Part shown: positions 42,293-51,092 of the stretch, one piece after another | Layout of the letters: each line of letters opens with the position of its first letter | How positions within the stretch are numbered: the stretch's first letter is position 1 | Assembly: GCA_902725215.1 (NCBI GenBank) | Contig: CACUVI010000027.1 | Location: 111,455 to 175,454 of the forward strand | Origin: Rhodospirillaceae bacterium LM-1 | GTDB lineage: Bacteria > Pseudomonadota > Alphaproteobacteria > Rhodospirillales > WMHbin7 | Length of the DNA stretch: 64,000 bases | Direction: 5' to 3' | Translations under genes and position numbers: made by a program | Notes under the pieces: generated by a model | The model's database searches: none | The model's input: the letters and a program-made list of their open reading frames with translations, nothing else | Told to the model about the DNA's origin: nothing

Positions 42293-43684
42293 ATGTCTTT
42301 AAAGGCCAAAATCGCCGATCTGTTCAACGAGCCGGGTTGCTCGACCAATCAGGCCAAGACCGAGCAGGCCCGCAAGAAGGGCTGCTCGAAGCCCCTGACC
42401 CCAGGCGCTGCGGCTGGCGGCTGCGCCTTCGACGGCGCCAAGATCGCCTTGCAGCCCATTACCGACGCCGCCCATATCGTGCATGGCCCCATCGGCTGCG
42501 AGGGCAATGCCTGGGACAACCGCCATTCCGCCAGTTCGGGGCCAGCCCTTTACCGGACCGGCTTTACCACCGACCTGACCGAGTTGGACGTCATCCATGG
42601 CGGCGAAAAGAAGCTGTGGAAGGCCATTCACGAAGTGGCGGCGGCGCACAATCCGCCCGCCATCTTCGTCTATCAGACCTGCGTGCCCGCCATGATCGGC
42701 GACGATGTGGTGAAAGTGTGCCTGGCGGCGGGCGAGAAGCTGGGCCTGCCGGTGATTCCGGTCGATGCGCCGGGCTTTGCGGGATCGAAGAATCTGGGCA
42801 ACAAGCTGGCTGGCGAAACTCTGCTCGATTACGTGATCGGCACGCGCGAACCGGGCGACGCCTCGCCCTTCGACATCAACATCATCGGCGATTTCAATCT
42901 GGTGGGCGAGCTGTGGCAGGTGCTGCCTTTGTTCGAGCGTTTGGGCATTCGCCTGCGCGCCTCGATCACCGGCGATGCGCGCTATGCCGAAGTGGCTTCG
43001 GCGCATCGGGCCAAGGCCAATCTGCTGGTCTGCTCGCAAGCCCTGATCAATCTGGCCCGCAAGATGGAGGAACGCTACGCCATTCCCTTTATGGAAGGCT
43101 CGTTCTACGGCATCACCGACACGTCGAACGTGTTGCGCGGCATGGCGGGCCTGTTGGTGCGCCAGGGCGCGCCCGAAGACTTGCTGGCGCGCGCCGAGGC
43201 GCTGATTGCGGAAGAAGAAGCAAGGCTGTGGGCGGCGCTCGAGAAATTCCGCCCCGTTCTGTCTGGCAAGAAGGTGCTGCTTTACACCGGCGGCCACAAA
43301 TCCTGGTCGGTGGTTTCGGCGCTGCAGGAATTGGGGATGATCATCATCAAGACGTCGGTGCGCAAGGCGACCGATGGCGACAAGGAGCGCATCAAGGACC
43401 TGATGGGCGACGATGCGCCGATGGTGGACGCCATCCCGCCCCGCGAAATGTACCGCATGCTAAAGGATGGCGAGGCCGACATCATGCTGTCGGGCGGCCG
43501 CACCCAATTCGTGGCCCTGAAGGCCAAGCGCCCTTGGCTGGACATCAATCAGGAACGCCACCACGCCTATGCCGGTTATGACGGCACGCTGCGCTTGGTC
43601 GAACGTTTGGCGCTGGCGCTGACCAATCCCGTTTTCGAACAGGTGCGCAAGCCTGCGCCCTGGGAAACGGCAAGGGAGAACTGA
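42293..43684 (+). CDS. nifE: Nitrogenase iron-molybdenum cofactor scaffold protein NifE
   Basis: 463 residues from the ATG at 42293 (GGAGG five bases upstream; see sigma-54 promoter). Forms the NifEN scaffold on which NifB-co is matured into the FeMo cofactor before transfer to NifDK. Conserved features: GCSKPLTPGAAAGGCAFDGAK near the front (quoted in parts), IVHGPIGCEGNAWDNR with a cluster-ligand Cys, VYQTCVPAMIGDDV, and the closing RMLKDGEADIMLSGGRTQF region typical of the NifE/NifD family. The product is homologous to NifD. The two bases between nifE and nifN indicate coupled translation. Confidence 0.96.
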   Translation: MSLKAKIADLFNEPGCSTNQAKTEQARKKGCSKPLTPGAAAGGCAFDGAKIALQPITDAAHIVHGPIGCEGNAWDNRHSASSGPALYRTGFTTDLTELDVIHGGEKKLWKAIHEVAAAHNPPAIFVYQTCVPAMIGDDVVKVCLAAGEKLGLPVIPVDAPGFAGSKNLGNKLAGETLLDYVIGTREPGDASPFDINIIGDFNLVGELWQVLPLFERLGIRLRASITGDARYAEVASAHRAKANLLVCSQALINLARKMEERYAIPFMEGSFYGITDTSNVLRGMAGLLVRQGAPEDLLARAEALIAEEEARLWAALEKFRPVLSGKKVLLYTGGHKSWSVVSALQELGMIIIKTSVRKATDGDKERIKDLMGDDAPMVDAIPPREMYRMLKDGEADIMLSGGRTQFVALKAKRPWLDINQERHHAYAGYDGTLRLVERLALALTNPVFEQVRKPAPWETAREN

Positions 43685-43685
43685 G

Positions 43686-45035
43686 ATGGCAAGACTTGTC
43701 CATACCCGCAAGGCCTGCGCCGCCAATCCCCTGAAGATGAGCGCGCCCTTGGGCGGCGCCATGGCCTTCATGGGGTTGGACGGCTGTCTGCCCCTGCTGC
43801 ACGGATCGCAAGGCTGCACGGCTTTCGGCTTGGTGCTGCTGGTTCGCCATTATCGCGAGGGCATTCCTTTCCAGACCACGGCCATGAATGAAGTGACCAC
43901 CATCATGGGCGGGCTGGACAATCTGGAACAGGCCATCTTGAACATCGCCTCGCGCGCCAAGCCCAAGGTGATCGGCATTTGTTCGACCGGATTGGTGGAA
44001 ACCAGGGGCGAGGACATTCCCAACGACATGAAGCTGATCCGCTCGCGCCATCCGGAATTGGCCGACACGGCATTAATCTTTGCGGCCACGCCTGACTATG
44101 TGGGCGGCATGGAGGAAGGCTGGGCAAAGGCCGTGACGGCGATGATCGAAGCGCTGGTCGAGCCCAGAAAGGCCAGGGCCAAAACGCAGCGCGGCCGCAT
44201 CAATCTGTTGGCGGGCTGCCATCTGACGCCGGGCGATCTCGAGGAATTGAAGGATATCGTCGAAGCCTTCGGCTTGAGCGCCACCGTGTTGCCCGACATT
44301 TCGGGGTCGTTGGATGGGCATGTGCCGGACCAATACATCGCCACCACCTTCGGCGGCACGACGGTGGACGACATCGCCGCCATGGGCAGCGCTGGTCTGA
44401 CCATTGCCGTCGGCGGCCATATGCGCGAAGCCGCCGAGAAATTGAACGCCATCGCCAATGTGCCCTATGTGGTGTTTGACCGTCTGACCGGCCTGGGGCC
44501 GGTGGATCATCTGGTGCAGACGCTTTCGGAATATTCCGGCCGACCCGTGCCCGAGAAATTGAAGCGCAGCCGCAGCCAACTGGTCGACGCCATGCTGGAT
44601 GGCCACTTCTTCTTTGGGGCCAAGCGCGTGGCCCTGGGCGCCGAACCCGATTTGATGCTGGCCCTTGGCACGTGGCTAAGCGAGATGGGGGCCGAACTGT
44701 CCGTCTGCGTCACCACCACGCCCGAGCACAGGCTGGAAGCCTTGCCCGCCAGCGAGGTGCATGTCGGCGACCTTGACGATCTGGAGCGCATGGCGGCGGG
44801 CTGCGATCTATTGATCACCCATTCGCACGGACGCGGCATGGCCGAAAGGCTGGATATTCCCTTCTTTCGCGCGGGCTTCCCGCAATTCGACCGGCTGGGG
44901 GCGCAGCACCAGACCATGGTCGGCTATCGCGGCACCCGCGACCTGATTTTCTCCGTCGGCAATCTGCTGATGGAACATGGGCACGATCATGTGCCGGTGG
45001 CCGAATCCAGGAAATTGATCCATGCGGCGGCTTAA
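43686..45035 (+). CDS. nifN: Nitrogenase iron-molybdenum cofactor scaffold protein NifN
   Basis: 449 residues. NifK-like partner of NifE. Conserved: KACAANPLKMSAPLGGAMAFMGLDGCLPLLHGSQGCTAFG (in parts), with the cysteines at the cluster site; VIGICSTGLVETRGEDI; LPDISGSLDGHVPD; and SHGRGMAERLDIPFFRAGFPQFDRLG. Length and motif order match NifN. A GAGATG ribosome site overlaps the nifE stop. Confidence 0.96.
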   Translation: MARLVHTRKACAANPLKMSAPLGGAMAFMGLDGCLPLLHGSQGCTAFGLVLLVRHYREGIPFQTTAMNEVTTIMGGLDNLEQAILNIASRAKPKVIGICSTGLVETRGEDIPNDMKLIRSRHPELADTALIFAATPDYVGGMEEGWAKAVTAMIEALVEPRKARAKTQRGRINLLAGCHLTPGDLEELKDIVEAFGLSATVLPDISGSLDGHVPDQYIATTFGGTTVDDIAAMGSAGLTIAVGGHMREAAEKLNAIANVPYVVFDRLTGLGPVDHLVQTLSEYSGRPVPEKLKRSRSQLVDAMLDGHFFFGAKRVALGAEPDLMLALGTWLSEMGAELSVCVTTTPEHRLEALPASEVHVGDLDDLERMAAGCDLLITHSHGRGMAERLDIPFFRAGFPQFDRLGAQHQTMVGYRGTRDLIFSVGNLLMEHGHDHVPVAESRKLIHAAA

Positions 45036-45069
45036 GTTGATCGAGGAACCATCCTCTGAAGGAGGACAT

Positions 45070-45474
45070 ATGAAAATAGCCTTCGCGACGCAAAGCATGA
45101 CGGTTGTCGATGCACATTTTGGCGGGGCGAAAAATATCGCCATCTACGACGTTTCGAAAGACAGTTCAAAATTCGTCGAGGCCTTGCAATTCGATCTGGT
45201 CAGCGACGAAGAGGGCAATCACGACGATTCGGTGGACAAGCTGGGCATCAAGATCGACGCCATGGAAGGCTGCGCCATGCTGTTCACGCTGGCCATTGGC
45301 GGTCCTGCCGCCGCTCGCGTGGTGGCGAAGAAGATTCATCCCGTGAAACTGCCTAGGCCAGAGCCGATCGCCGAGGTGATCGCTAGGCTGCAAACCACGC
45401 TGGCGGGAACGCCGCCGCCCTGGATGCGCCGCATCATGGCAGATCATTCAGATTCCAGTTTCATGGAGGATTGA
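45070..45474 (+). CDS. nifX: NifX cofactor carrier protein
   Basis: 134 residues from the ATG after GGAGGACAT. A small dinitrogenase iron-molybdenum-cofactor-binding-fold protein (FATQSMTVVDAHFGGAKNIAIYDVS, DDSVDKLGIKIDAMEGCAMLF, IGGPAAARVVAKKIHPVK) that carries NifB-co or VK-cluster to or from NifEN. The longer reading upstream lacks a ribosome site. It follows nifN by 34 bases. Confidence 0.93.
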   Translation: MKIAFATQSMTVVDAHFGGAKNIAIYDVSKDSSKFVEALQFDLVSDEEGNHDDSVDKLGIKIDAMEGCAMLFTLAIGGPAAARVVAKKIHPVKLPRPEPIAEVIARLQTTLAGTPPPWMRRIMADHSDSSFMED

Positions 45475-45477
45475 GAG

Positions 45478-45921
45478 ATGAACGCCATTTCTCCCACCGG
45501 CTTCGTAGCCGAACTGATCCGCCAAATCCGAGCGCAGGACGCCTTCGGCGCCTGGGCCAGGAAAAGCGAAGCCGACCTTCTGGAACCCTATATCGTTGAT
45601 AAGGAAAAGCGAAAGTCGATCCCGATCATCAGCGATCCAGATCCCGACATCATCGACCGGGTGGAGATGTTTTATCGCGCCATCGGATTGGCGGTTGAGA
45701 AGCGCACCGGCTTGATCGCCAGCCCCATCTTGAAAATCAATCACGAGGGATTCGGGCGCGTGGTGCTGATCGCCGGCAATCTGGTCGTGCTGTCCAAGCA
45801 TCTGCGCGACGTGCATCGCTTCGGCTTCGAGACCCTTGAGAAGCTGGAAGAGGAAGGGTCGAAGCTGACCGGCAAGGCCGTCGAAATGATCGAACGCTTT
45901 CCCGAAGTGGCGAAGCTGTAA
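45478..45921 (+). CDS. NifX-associated nitrogen fixation protein (DUF269)
   Basis: 147 residues. Its sequence [32 protein letters not shown] (in parts) and [27 protein letters not shown] are hallmarks of the DUF269 family, which lies after nifX in most nif clusters. The fold suggests helical structure and possible binding to the NifEN/NifX complex; the molecular role is not firmly known. Ends close to the ferredoxin gene and is in the same operon, with 3 bases after nifX. Confidence 0.92.
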   Translation: MNAISPTGFVAELIRQIRAQDAFGAWARKSEADLLEPYIVDKEKRKSIPIISDPDPDIIDRVEMFYRAIGLAVEKRTGLIASPILKINHEGFGRVVLIAGNLVVLSKHLRDVHRFGFETLEKLEEEGSKLTGKAVEMIERFPEVAKL

Positions 45922-45947
45922 TTCTATTCTAAATGAAGGAGCCGAAG

Positions 45948-46265
45948 ATGAGCGTTTATGTTGCCCTGACCCGTGGCGGTCAACCCTGGGAACCGTTGTA
46001 TGTGGAAGCCGTCAACCATGAAAAATGCATCGGCTGCGGGCGTTGCTACAAAGTGTGCGGCATGGATGTGCTGTCGATCATGGGCGTCACCGAAGACGGC
46101 GAACTGGTCGCGGTGGCCGAGGACGACGACGATGACGATGGCGAGATCGACCGCAAGGTGATGACGGTCAAATATCCCGAGAACTGCATTGGTTGCCGGG
46201 CATGCGCCAAGGTCTGCACCAAGGGCGCGCAAACGCATGTCAAGGCGCAGGTGATGTCGGCTTAA
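45948..46265 (+). CDS. fdxB: Nif-specific ferredoxin III (2[4Fe-4S])
   Basis: 105 residues from the ATG after GGAG. Two cluster motifs: KCIGCGRCYKVCG and NCIGCRACAKVCTKGA, the second with the normal CxxCxxCxxxC spacing and the first matching except for a Gly-rich close. Between them is an acidic run (EDDDDDDGEI), typical of FdxB-type ferredoxins in alphaproteobacterial nif operons. It probably donates electrons for cofactor synthesis. Its stop codon overlaps the first word of the palindromic element that follows. Confidence 0.92.
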   Translation: MSVYVALTRGGQPWEPLYVEAVNHEKCIGCGRCYKVCGMDVLSIMGVTEDGELVAVAEDDDDDDGEIDRKVMTVKYPENCIGCRACAKVCTKGAQTHVKAQVMSA

Positions 46266-46371
46266 GCGGGGTCAACGCAAAGCGGGGTCAGGTCTTGAAT
46301 ATTTCCTATCCCACTATCCGGCTGGATTCCTCAGGTCTTGAAAATGGGAAATTTTCAAGACCTGACCCCGC
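46265..46371. repeat. REP-like palindromic element between fdxB and nifQ
   Basis: AGCGGGGTCA occurs twice in direct orientation (46265-46274 and 46281-46290). GCGGGGTCAGGTCTTGAATA... (46282-46306, 25 bases) is repeated inverted at 46347-46371 with one mismatch. A third copy of TCAGGTCTTGAA at 46331-46342 forms a perfect 15-bp inner hairpin with 46351-46365. The copies can therefore form two alternative stems. The GGGGTCAGGTCTTGA/TCAAGACCTGACCCC word is of the kind found in REP sequences linked to REP-associated tyrosine transposases; this link is from memory. Confidence 0.75.
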
Positions 46372-46390
46372 CGTCATCTATGATCATCTG

Positions 46391-46936
46391 ATGGCGTTGG
46401 CGGCGGGCGACGCTTTCGACGCCCATGTCTTTGCGTCCAACATCGCGCTGGCGCATTTTCTGGGTATGGATGCGCCGGGCAGGGGATTGGGATTGCCGTC
46501 GCAGGCGCTTCACCTTCTGCTGGATGCCGTTTTCCCTGGCTCGGGCATTCATGCTGATCCTGTCCTAAGCGCTGGCGAAGACGCCATCGAGGAGGGTGAT
46601 TTGCGCGCCCTGTTGCTGTCGGGAAGGGCCAAAATCCATATGGCCGAGGAATGGATGGCTGCCATCGTGGCCCGGGCCTGCCAGCGGCCCAATCATCTGT
46701 GGCAGGATTTGGGGCTTAGGAACCGGGGCGAGCTGTCGCAGCTTTTGAATCGGCACTTCCCAGGGCTGGCCAAGCAGAATTTGCGCGACATGAAGTGGAA
46801 GAAATTTTTCTACCGCCAGCTTTGTCAGGCCGAGGGTGTGGTTATCTGCAAATCGCCGGTTTGCGACGCCTGCGCCGATTTTGCAGTTTGTTTCGGGGCC
46901 GAGGACGCCAATCCGCTGCTCAGTTTCAAAAATTGA
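46391..46936 (+). CDS. nifQ: NifQ, molybdenum donor for FeMo cofactor
   Basis: About 181 residues if started at the ATG at 46391, just after the palindromic element; this is about the usual NifQ length. There is no good ribosome site, and the frame reads through the element up to 46193 without an ATG. The C-terminal region is diagnostic: RPNHLWQDLGLRNRGELSQLL, RHFPGLAKQNLRDMKWKKFFYRQLC, then EGVVICKSPVCDACADFAVCFG with the conserved Cys-x4-Cys-x2-Cys-type ligand group for a [4Fe-4S] or Mo-Fe-S cluster. It supplies molybdenum to NifEN. The insertion may weaken or uncouple its expression from fdxB. Its 3' end overlaps the convergent glycosyltransferase gene by 11 bases. Confidence 0.85.
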   Translation: MALAAGDAFDAHVFASNIALAHFLGMDAPGRGLGLPSQALHLLLDAVFPGSGIHADPVLSAGEDAIEEGDLRALLLSGRAKIHMAEEWMAAIVARACQRPNHLWQDLGLRNRGELSQLLNRHFPGLAKQNLRDMKWKKFFYRQLCQAEGVVICKSPVCDACADFAVCFGAEDANPLLSFKN

Positions 46937-48974
46937 GTTTCCGCTCCACCAAGGCAATCATCGCCTCTTCCATTCGCTTCAATTCCGTTCGGTCCAAGTA
47001 CAAGGCGGGCGCTGCTTGTTGCAAGCGGGCGGCCAGCGACGCGCTCCAAGAGAAATCCTTGGCTAGGCGCACGGCGATGTCGGCATAGCTGTCGGCGCTG
47101 TCGGCGATCAAGTCCTCGATGCCCATTTTGCGATAGGCCGCCATGGTCACGCGCTCACGCAGGAATTCACCGGGTCTGGTCACTACCGGCACGCCCTGGG
47201 CGAAGGCCTCCAGGCTGCTCGAGCCGCCGCCGAAGCGCCACGGGTCCAGCACGGCGTCGGCGGAAACCAGCAACGTCATGAAGTCTTGGGGCGAGAGACG
47301 GCCCAGCACGATCAGCCGCGCGTCAAGATCGGGAATTGTCTTCTTCAGCCGTTCCTTCAATTGGGCGGTGATCATGGGATGCAGCTGTTCGATCAGCACC
47401 AGTTGTCCCCTGGGGTCGCGAGTCAGGATGTCGGCCAGCATGGCGTCGAAGTCGGGGTGGAATTTGAACAGCGATTGCGGACAGACATAAAGCCGCTTGT
47501 TCTCGGGCAGGCCCAGCTTGTCGCGGTCTGGCATCAGGCTGTCGATGGCGGGTTTTCGCATGTAGAAGGGAAACCCCGGCAAGCGGATCAGGGGTTCGGT
47601 GTAATGGGCTTGCGCGTCGATGTCGTCCAGCGGATCGCCGGAGATGAAGGCGTCAAGCGTGGACAAGCCTGTCGTGTCGGGATGGCCGCAGGCCACGATT
47701 TGAACCGGCGCCAACTTGGCGAAGGCCAGGAAATAGGTGGTGGGTTCCATGCCGATGTCGGGATAATAGATGATGTCCAGCTTGGCGTCGGCAAGGGTTT
47801 GGCGGATGCTGTCCAAAGGTCCCGCCAGTTTGACGCAATGATCCGCCGTGGCGGCGATTTCGCGCGCCGTGTCGTCTTGCTTGCCGATCTGAAAAACGAA
47901 AACCTCGAAGCGGGAGCGGGCGAGATCGGCGATGATGCCGCGATTGAGTTTGGCCATCGTATGGGCGTGCAAATGGCGCGAGACGAAGCCGATCTTCAGG
48001 CGTTTTCCCGGCCGCCAGCATTGGACATGCGCCGCCTGAAAGTTCAAGGACGGGCAGGCCTGCCTCCAGAACCGCGCGGCCAGCTCCATCAGTGGGCGGT
48101 CGTTCAGTCCGTGATAGGCAAGATGGAATGGGGTTGTTCCCACCTCGCGTTCGGGATCGGCAATCCGCACAGCATCTTGAATCATCTCTTCAAGCTGGCG
48201 CTGAAGATTTGCGCGACACTGCGCAATATGTTCCAGGCTGTCCGCGATCACCGGCAATAGAAAAGCGCGCTTTGCCCTGATGGCGGGGCTGGGCTTCATG
48301 ACAAGCGCGCCATCATAGGCGCTTGCCGCCGCCTTTGCATCGCCCATCGATTTCAGGATATTGCCCCGCGCGCATAATTCATCGACGCCGCTTGCGCCGT
48401 CCAGCAGCGCAAGCGCAGGCTCGAACAGGCCCATATCCTTCAAGACTTCGGCAAGATCTATGCGGATGCTTCGCTCGTTTGGCTGAAGCGCCAAGGCCTC
48501 TTCCAGCGCTTGGCGCGCCATGGAAAGATCGCCTTGGGCGTGTTTGAGATTGCCAAGCAGGCCAAGGGCGAAGGGCTGCGTCGCCTGACATGATTGAGCC
48601 TTGGCCAGCGCTTCTTCGGCCTGATCGAAACGGCCAAGGCGCATCAAGGCCGCCGCCGCATTGGCGTGAATCCGCCCCTGCATGGGCGCTGCCTTTTGGG
48701 CGCGCTCGAACCAGTCCAGCGCTTGCAAGGTCCTGTCCTGGGCGAGATGCCAAGCCCCCAGGTCCGAAGCCAGTTCGCCAAAGGCCTGGGCCTGTTCGGC
48801 TGGCATCGGATGGTCGCTCAAAAGGCCAAGCAGGGACGAACAAGCCATGCCATCGCCGCCATGCAGGGCGGCGGCGGCCAGCATCAGCCCCTTGGGAACG
48901 GCCATCGGATGGCCGGTCGCCAGCAGATTCTGCAACATCTGCGTTTCAAGATCGGCTTCAGGCGGCATTGGCAT
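46926..48974 (-). CDS. TPR protein with GT41 (O-GlcNAc transferase-like) domain, second copy
   Basis: 682 residues from the ATG at 48974, inside the end of the kinase gene. TPR-like repeats in the first ~270 residues (ALDWFERAQKAAPMQGRIHA, AAAALMRLGRFDQAEEALAKA, GNILKSMGDAKAAASAY) precede a GT41-like region: RLKIGFVSRHLHAHTMAKLN, APVQIVACGHPDTTGLSTLD, LYVCPQSLFKFHPDF, GGGSSSLEAFAQGVPVVTRPGEFLRERVTM (in parts) and YRKMGIEDLIADSADSY. The same landmarks appear in the paralogue at 23876. Overlap with the kinase gene suggests they are cotranscribed and that glycosylation is linked to a signal. The target is unknown. Confidence 0.8.
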   Translation of the reverse strand: MPMPPEADLETQMLQNLLATGHPMAVPKGLMLAAAALHGGDGMACSSLLGLLSDHPMPAEQAQAFGELASDLGAWHLAQDRTLQALDWFERAQKAAPMQGRIHANAAAALMRLGRFDQAEEALAKAQSCQATQPFALGLLGNLKHAQGDLSMARQALEEALALQPNERSIRIDLAEVLKDMGLFEPALALLDGASGVDELCARGNILKSMGDAKAAASAYDGALVMKPSPAIRAKRAFLLPVIADSLEHIAQCRANLQRQLEEMIQDAVRIADPEREVGTTPFHLAYHGLNDRPLMELAARFWRQACPSLNFQAAHVQCWRPGKRLKIGFVSRHLHAHTMAKLNRGIIADLARSRFEVFVFQIGKQDDTAREIAATADHCVKLAGPLDSIRQTLADAKLDIIYYPDIGMEPTTYFLAFAKLAPVQIVACGHPDTTGLSTLDAFISGDPLDDIDAQAHYTEPLIRLPGFPFYMRKPAIDSLMPDRDKLGLPENKRLYVCPQSLFKFHPDFDAMLADILTRDPRGQLVLIEQLHPMITAQLKERLKKTIPDLDARLIVLGRLSPQDFMTLLVSADAVLDPWRFGGGSSSLEAFAQGVPVVTRPGEFLRERVTMAAYRKMGIEDLIADSADSYADIAVRLAKDFSWSASLAARLQQAAPALYLDRTELKRMEEAMIALVERKLNF

Positions 48975-51003
48975 GCGTGCGCGAGGCGGGGAAATGCAGC
49001 CAGACCGTGGTGCCTTGGCCCAGCGTGCTTTCCAGATGGATCGTGCCGCCATGCAATTCCATCAGCCGCTTGCTGATGGCAAGGCCAAGCCCCGTTCCTT
49101 CGTGCTGACGGGTCAGCCATTGCTCGCCCTGCTGAAAGGGTTGGAACAAACGATCAAGATCGCTCGAGGAAATGCCGGGTCCGTCGTCGGCGACGCTGAT
49201 CCACACCCCGCCTTGCGTGTCGCCGCCTGCCGAAATGCTCACATGCCCCCGCCTTTGCGAGAATTTGACGGCGTTGGACAAGAGATTGAGAACGATCTGG
49301 CGCACCGCCCGCTCATCGCCCCAGACATTGGCAAGATGTTCGGGCACCTGTCTGGTGATGGCGACGGCGTTTCGCTGGGCGCGCGGCTGGACCATTTTCA
49401 CGCAGTCTTGGATGATCGATTTGAGATCGACGTCGTTCTCGGAAATTTCGTAGCGGCCGGCTTCGATGCGCGACATGTCGAGAACGTCGTTGATGATGTC
49501 CAGCAAATGGGTGCCGCCGCGATGGATGTCTTGCAGCGCCTCTTGTTGCCGGTCGTTCAAGGGGCCGTAAATGCCCTCCTTCAGCATGTCGGCAAAGCCG
49601 AGCACCGCGTTCAATGGGGTCCTCAATTCATGGCTCATATTGGCCAAGAAGGCCGATTTCGCCCGGTTGGCCTCTTCCGCCATTTCCTTGGCGGCCAGCA
49701 ATTCCTGCTCGGCTTTTTTCCGAAGGCTGATGTCTTCCTTTACGGCCACGAAATGGCCGATCTGCCCGCTTTCGTCCTTGATGGGGGCGATGGCGGCCAG
49801 TTCCCAATAGGATGTTCCATCCTTGCGCAAGTTATGGAATTCCCCGTGCCATATCTGGCCGCTGGAAATGGTGGTCCACATCCGCTCGTAATCTTCGCTT
49901 GCCATGTTGCCGGACTTGAGGAGGTTGGGATTCTGCCCAATCGCCTCTTCCTGGGAAAAACCGGTCAGGTTGGTGAAGAAGGGATTGACGTATTCGATCC
50001 TGCCCTTGGCGTCGGTGATGATGACCGACATGGGGCTGTTCTCGACGGCGCGAGACAGGACGCGGATTTGCTCTTCGGCCATCAGGCGTTTGGACAAGGT
50101 TCTGACCAGCGTCACGATCAGAACCGCCATCAGGGTCAGAACCAGGATAAAGCCCGTATAGCTAAGACCAAGGGCTTGGCTTTGCCGCATGATGGGGGTC
50201 GAGGGCAATTCGACCCTGACCTGCAGGGGATAGCGAAAAAAGTCCTGCGCGGCCTCGATGCGCTTGCCGCCGCCTTCCTGCGGGCTGACTTGCGATTTAT
50301 GCGTGGGCGGGCGGATGTCGTCATTGGCGTGCGGAAAGCGCAGCAGCAGCCGACCATCGGCGGCGAACAGCCCAATCGCCGATCCCTCGGGCAGGTAGGC
50401 GTTCTTGAAGAAGGATGAAAAGCTGCTGGTGTCGATGCTGGCGCTGACGACGCCCAGGAAGTCGCCTGAAGGCGAGGCGATCCTGCGGCTGATTTCGATG
50501 GTTTCGCGGCTCATCGCGGGATTGTAGACGCGCCCCCAAAATTGCAGCCTGCCGTCAGTGCTGTCCTTGTGGAAGCGGAAGCCGGGAGAAAGCCTGCGGT
50601 CTTGCGATCCCTTCGCCGAGGGCATTTCCTTTAGCAGATATCCCCTGGCGTCGACGACGCTCAACCCGGCGACGATGCTGCTTTCGGACAGTTTGCTGCG
50701 CATCCAGTCTTCCACGTCCAGCAACGCTTCCCGGCTGGGCGTCTGCGTTTCGCCAAAACGGGCGATGCCCGTTTGCAGCACCTGGTCCGCTCCGAAAATC
50801 GCCAGTTCGCCATATTCGGCAAAGGCGGCGGCATAGCTGGCCGCCTGGCGCTTGGCTTCCTCGAAGGACTGCCGCTCGTGCCGTTCGACGTTGCTGATGC
50901 TGAACAGAATCGACGACAGCACCAAGACCCCCATCGTGGTGGCGGTGCGGATAGGTCCGAAACTGACAACCAGCCTTTGCAGGCTGTGCTTGAAACCGGG
51001 CAC
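48958..51003 (-). CDS. Membrane sensor histidine kinase with PAS domain
   Basis: 681 residues from a GTG. Layout: membrane helix 1 (~20-40, [16 protein letters not shown]), a ~240-residue periplasmic sensor region, helix 2 (~285-305, [18 protein letters not shown]), PAS domain with PAC motif ([21 protein letters not shown] to [15 protein letters not shown]), a HisKA domain with the phospho-acceptor His458 in [10 protein letters not shown], and a HATPase_c domain with [14 protein letters not shown] (N box), DDGPGIS (G1) and GTGLGLAIS (G2). The protein senses an unknown periplasmic signal and autophosphorylates. There is no receiver domain and no response regulator gene next to it, so its partner is elsewhere. 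It overlaps the glycosyltransferase gene. Confidence 0.88.
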   Translation of the reverse strand: MPGFKHSLQRLVVSFGPIRTATTMGVLVLSSILFSISNVERHERQSFEEAKRQAASYAAAFAEYGELAIFGADQVLQTGIARFGETQTPSREALLDVEDWMRSKLSESSIVAGLSVVDARGYLLKEMPSAKGSQDRRLSPGFRFHKDSTDGRLQFWGRVYNPAMSRETIEISRRIASPSGDFLGVVSASIDTSSFSSFFKNAYLPEGSAIGLFAADGRLLLRFPHANDDIRPPTHKSQVSPQEGGGKRIEAAQDFFRYPLQVRVELPSTPIMRQSQALGLSYTGFILVLTLMAVLIVTLVRTLSKRLMAEEQIRVLSRAVENSPMSVIITDAKGRIEYVNPFFTNLTGFSQEEAIGQNPNLLKSGNMASEDYERMWTTISSGQIWHGEFHNLRKDGTSYWELAAIAPIKDESGQIGHFVAVKEDISLRKKAEQELLAAKEMAEEANRAKSAFLANMSHELRTPLNAVLGFADMLKEGIYGPLNDRQQEALQDIHRGGTHLLDIINDVLDMSRIEAGRYEISENDVDLKSIIQDCVKMVQPRAQRNAVAITRQVPEHLANVWGDERAVRQIVLNLLSNAVKFSQRRGHVSISAGGDTQGGVWISVADDGPGISSSDLDRLFQPFQQGEQWLTRQHEGTGLGLAISKRLMELHGGTIHLESTLGQGTTVWLHFPASRTHANAA

Positions 51004-51092
51004 TCACTCAATCCCTTATTTGCATCATTTTTTTTCATCCTACCTCATTGGGGCTTGCCTTGGGAGGGGCAGAACGCCACATTTCCTGCGCC

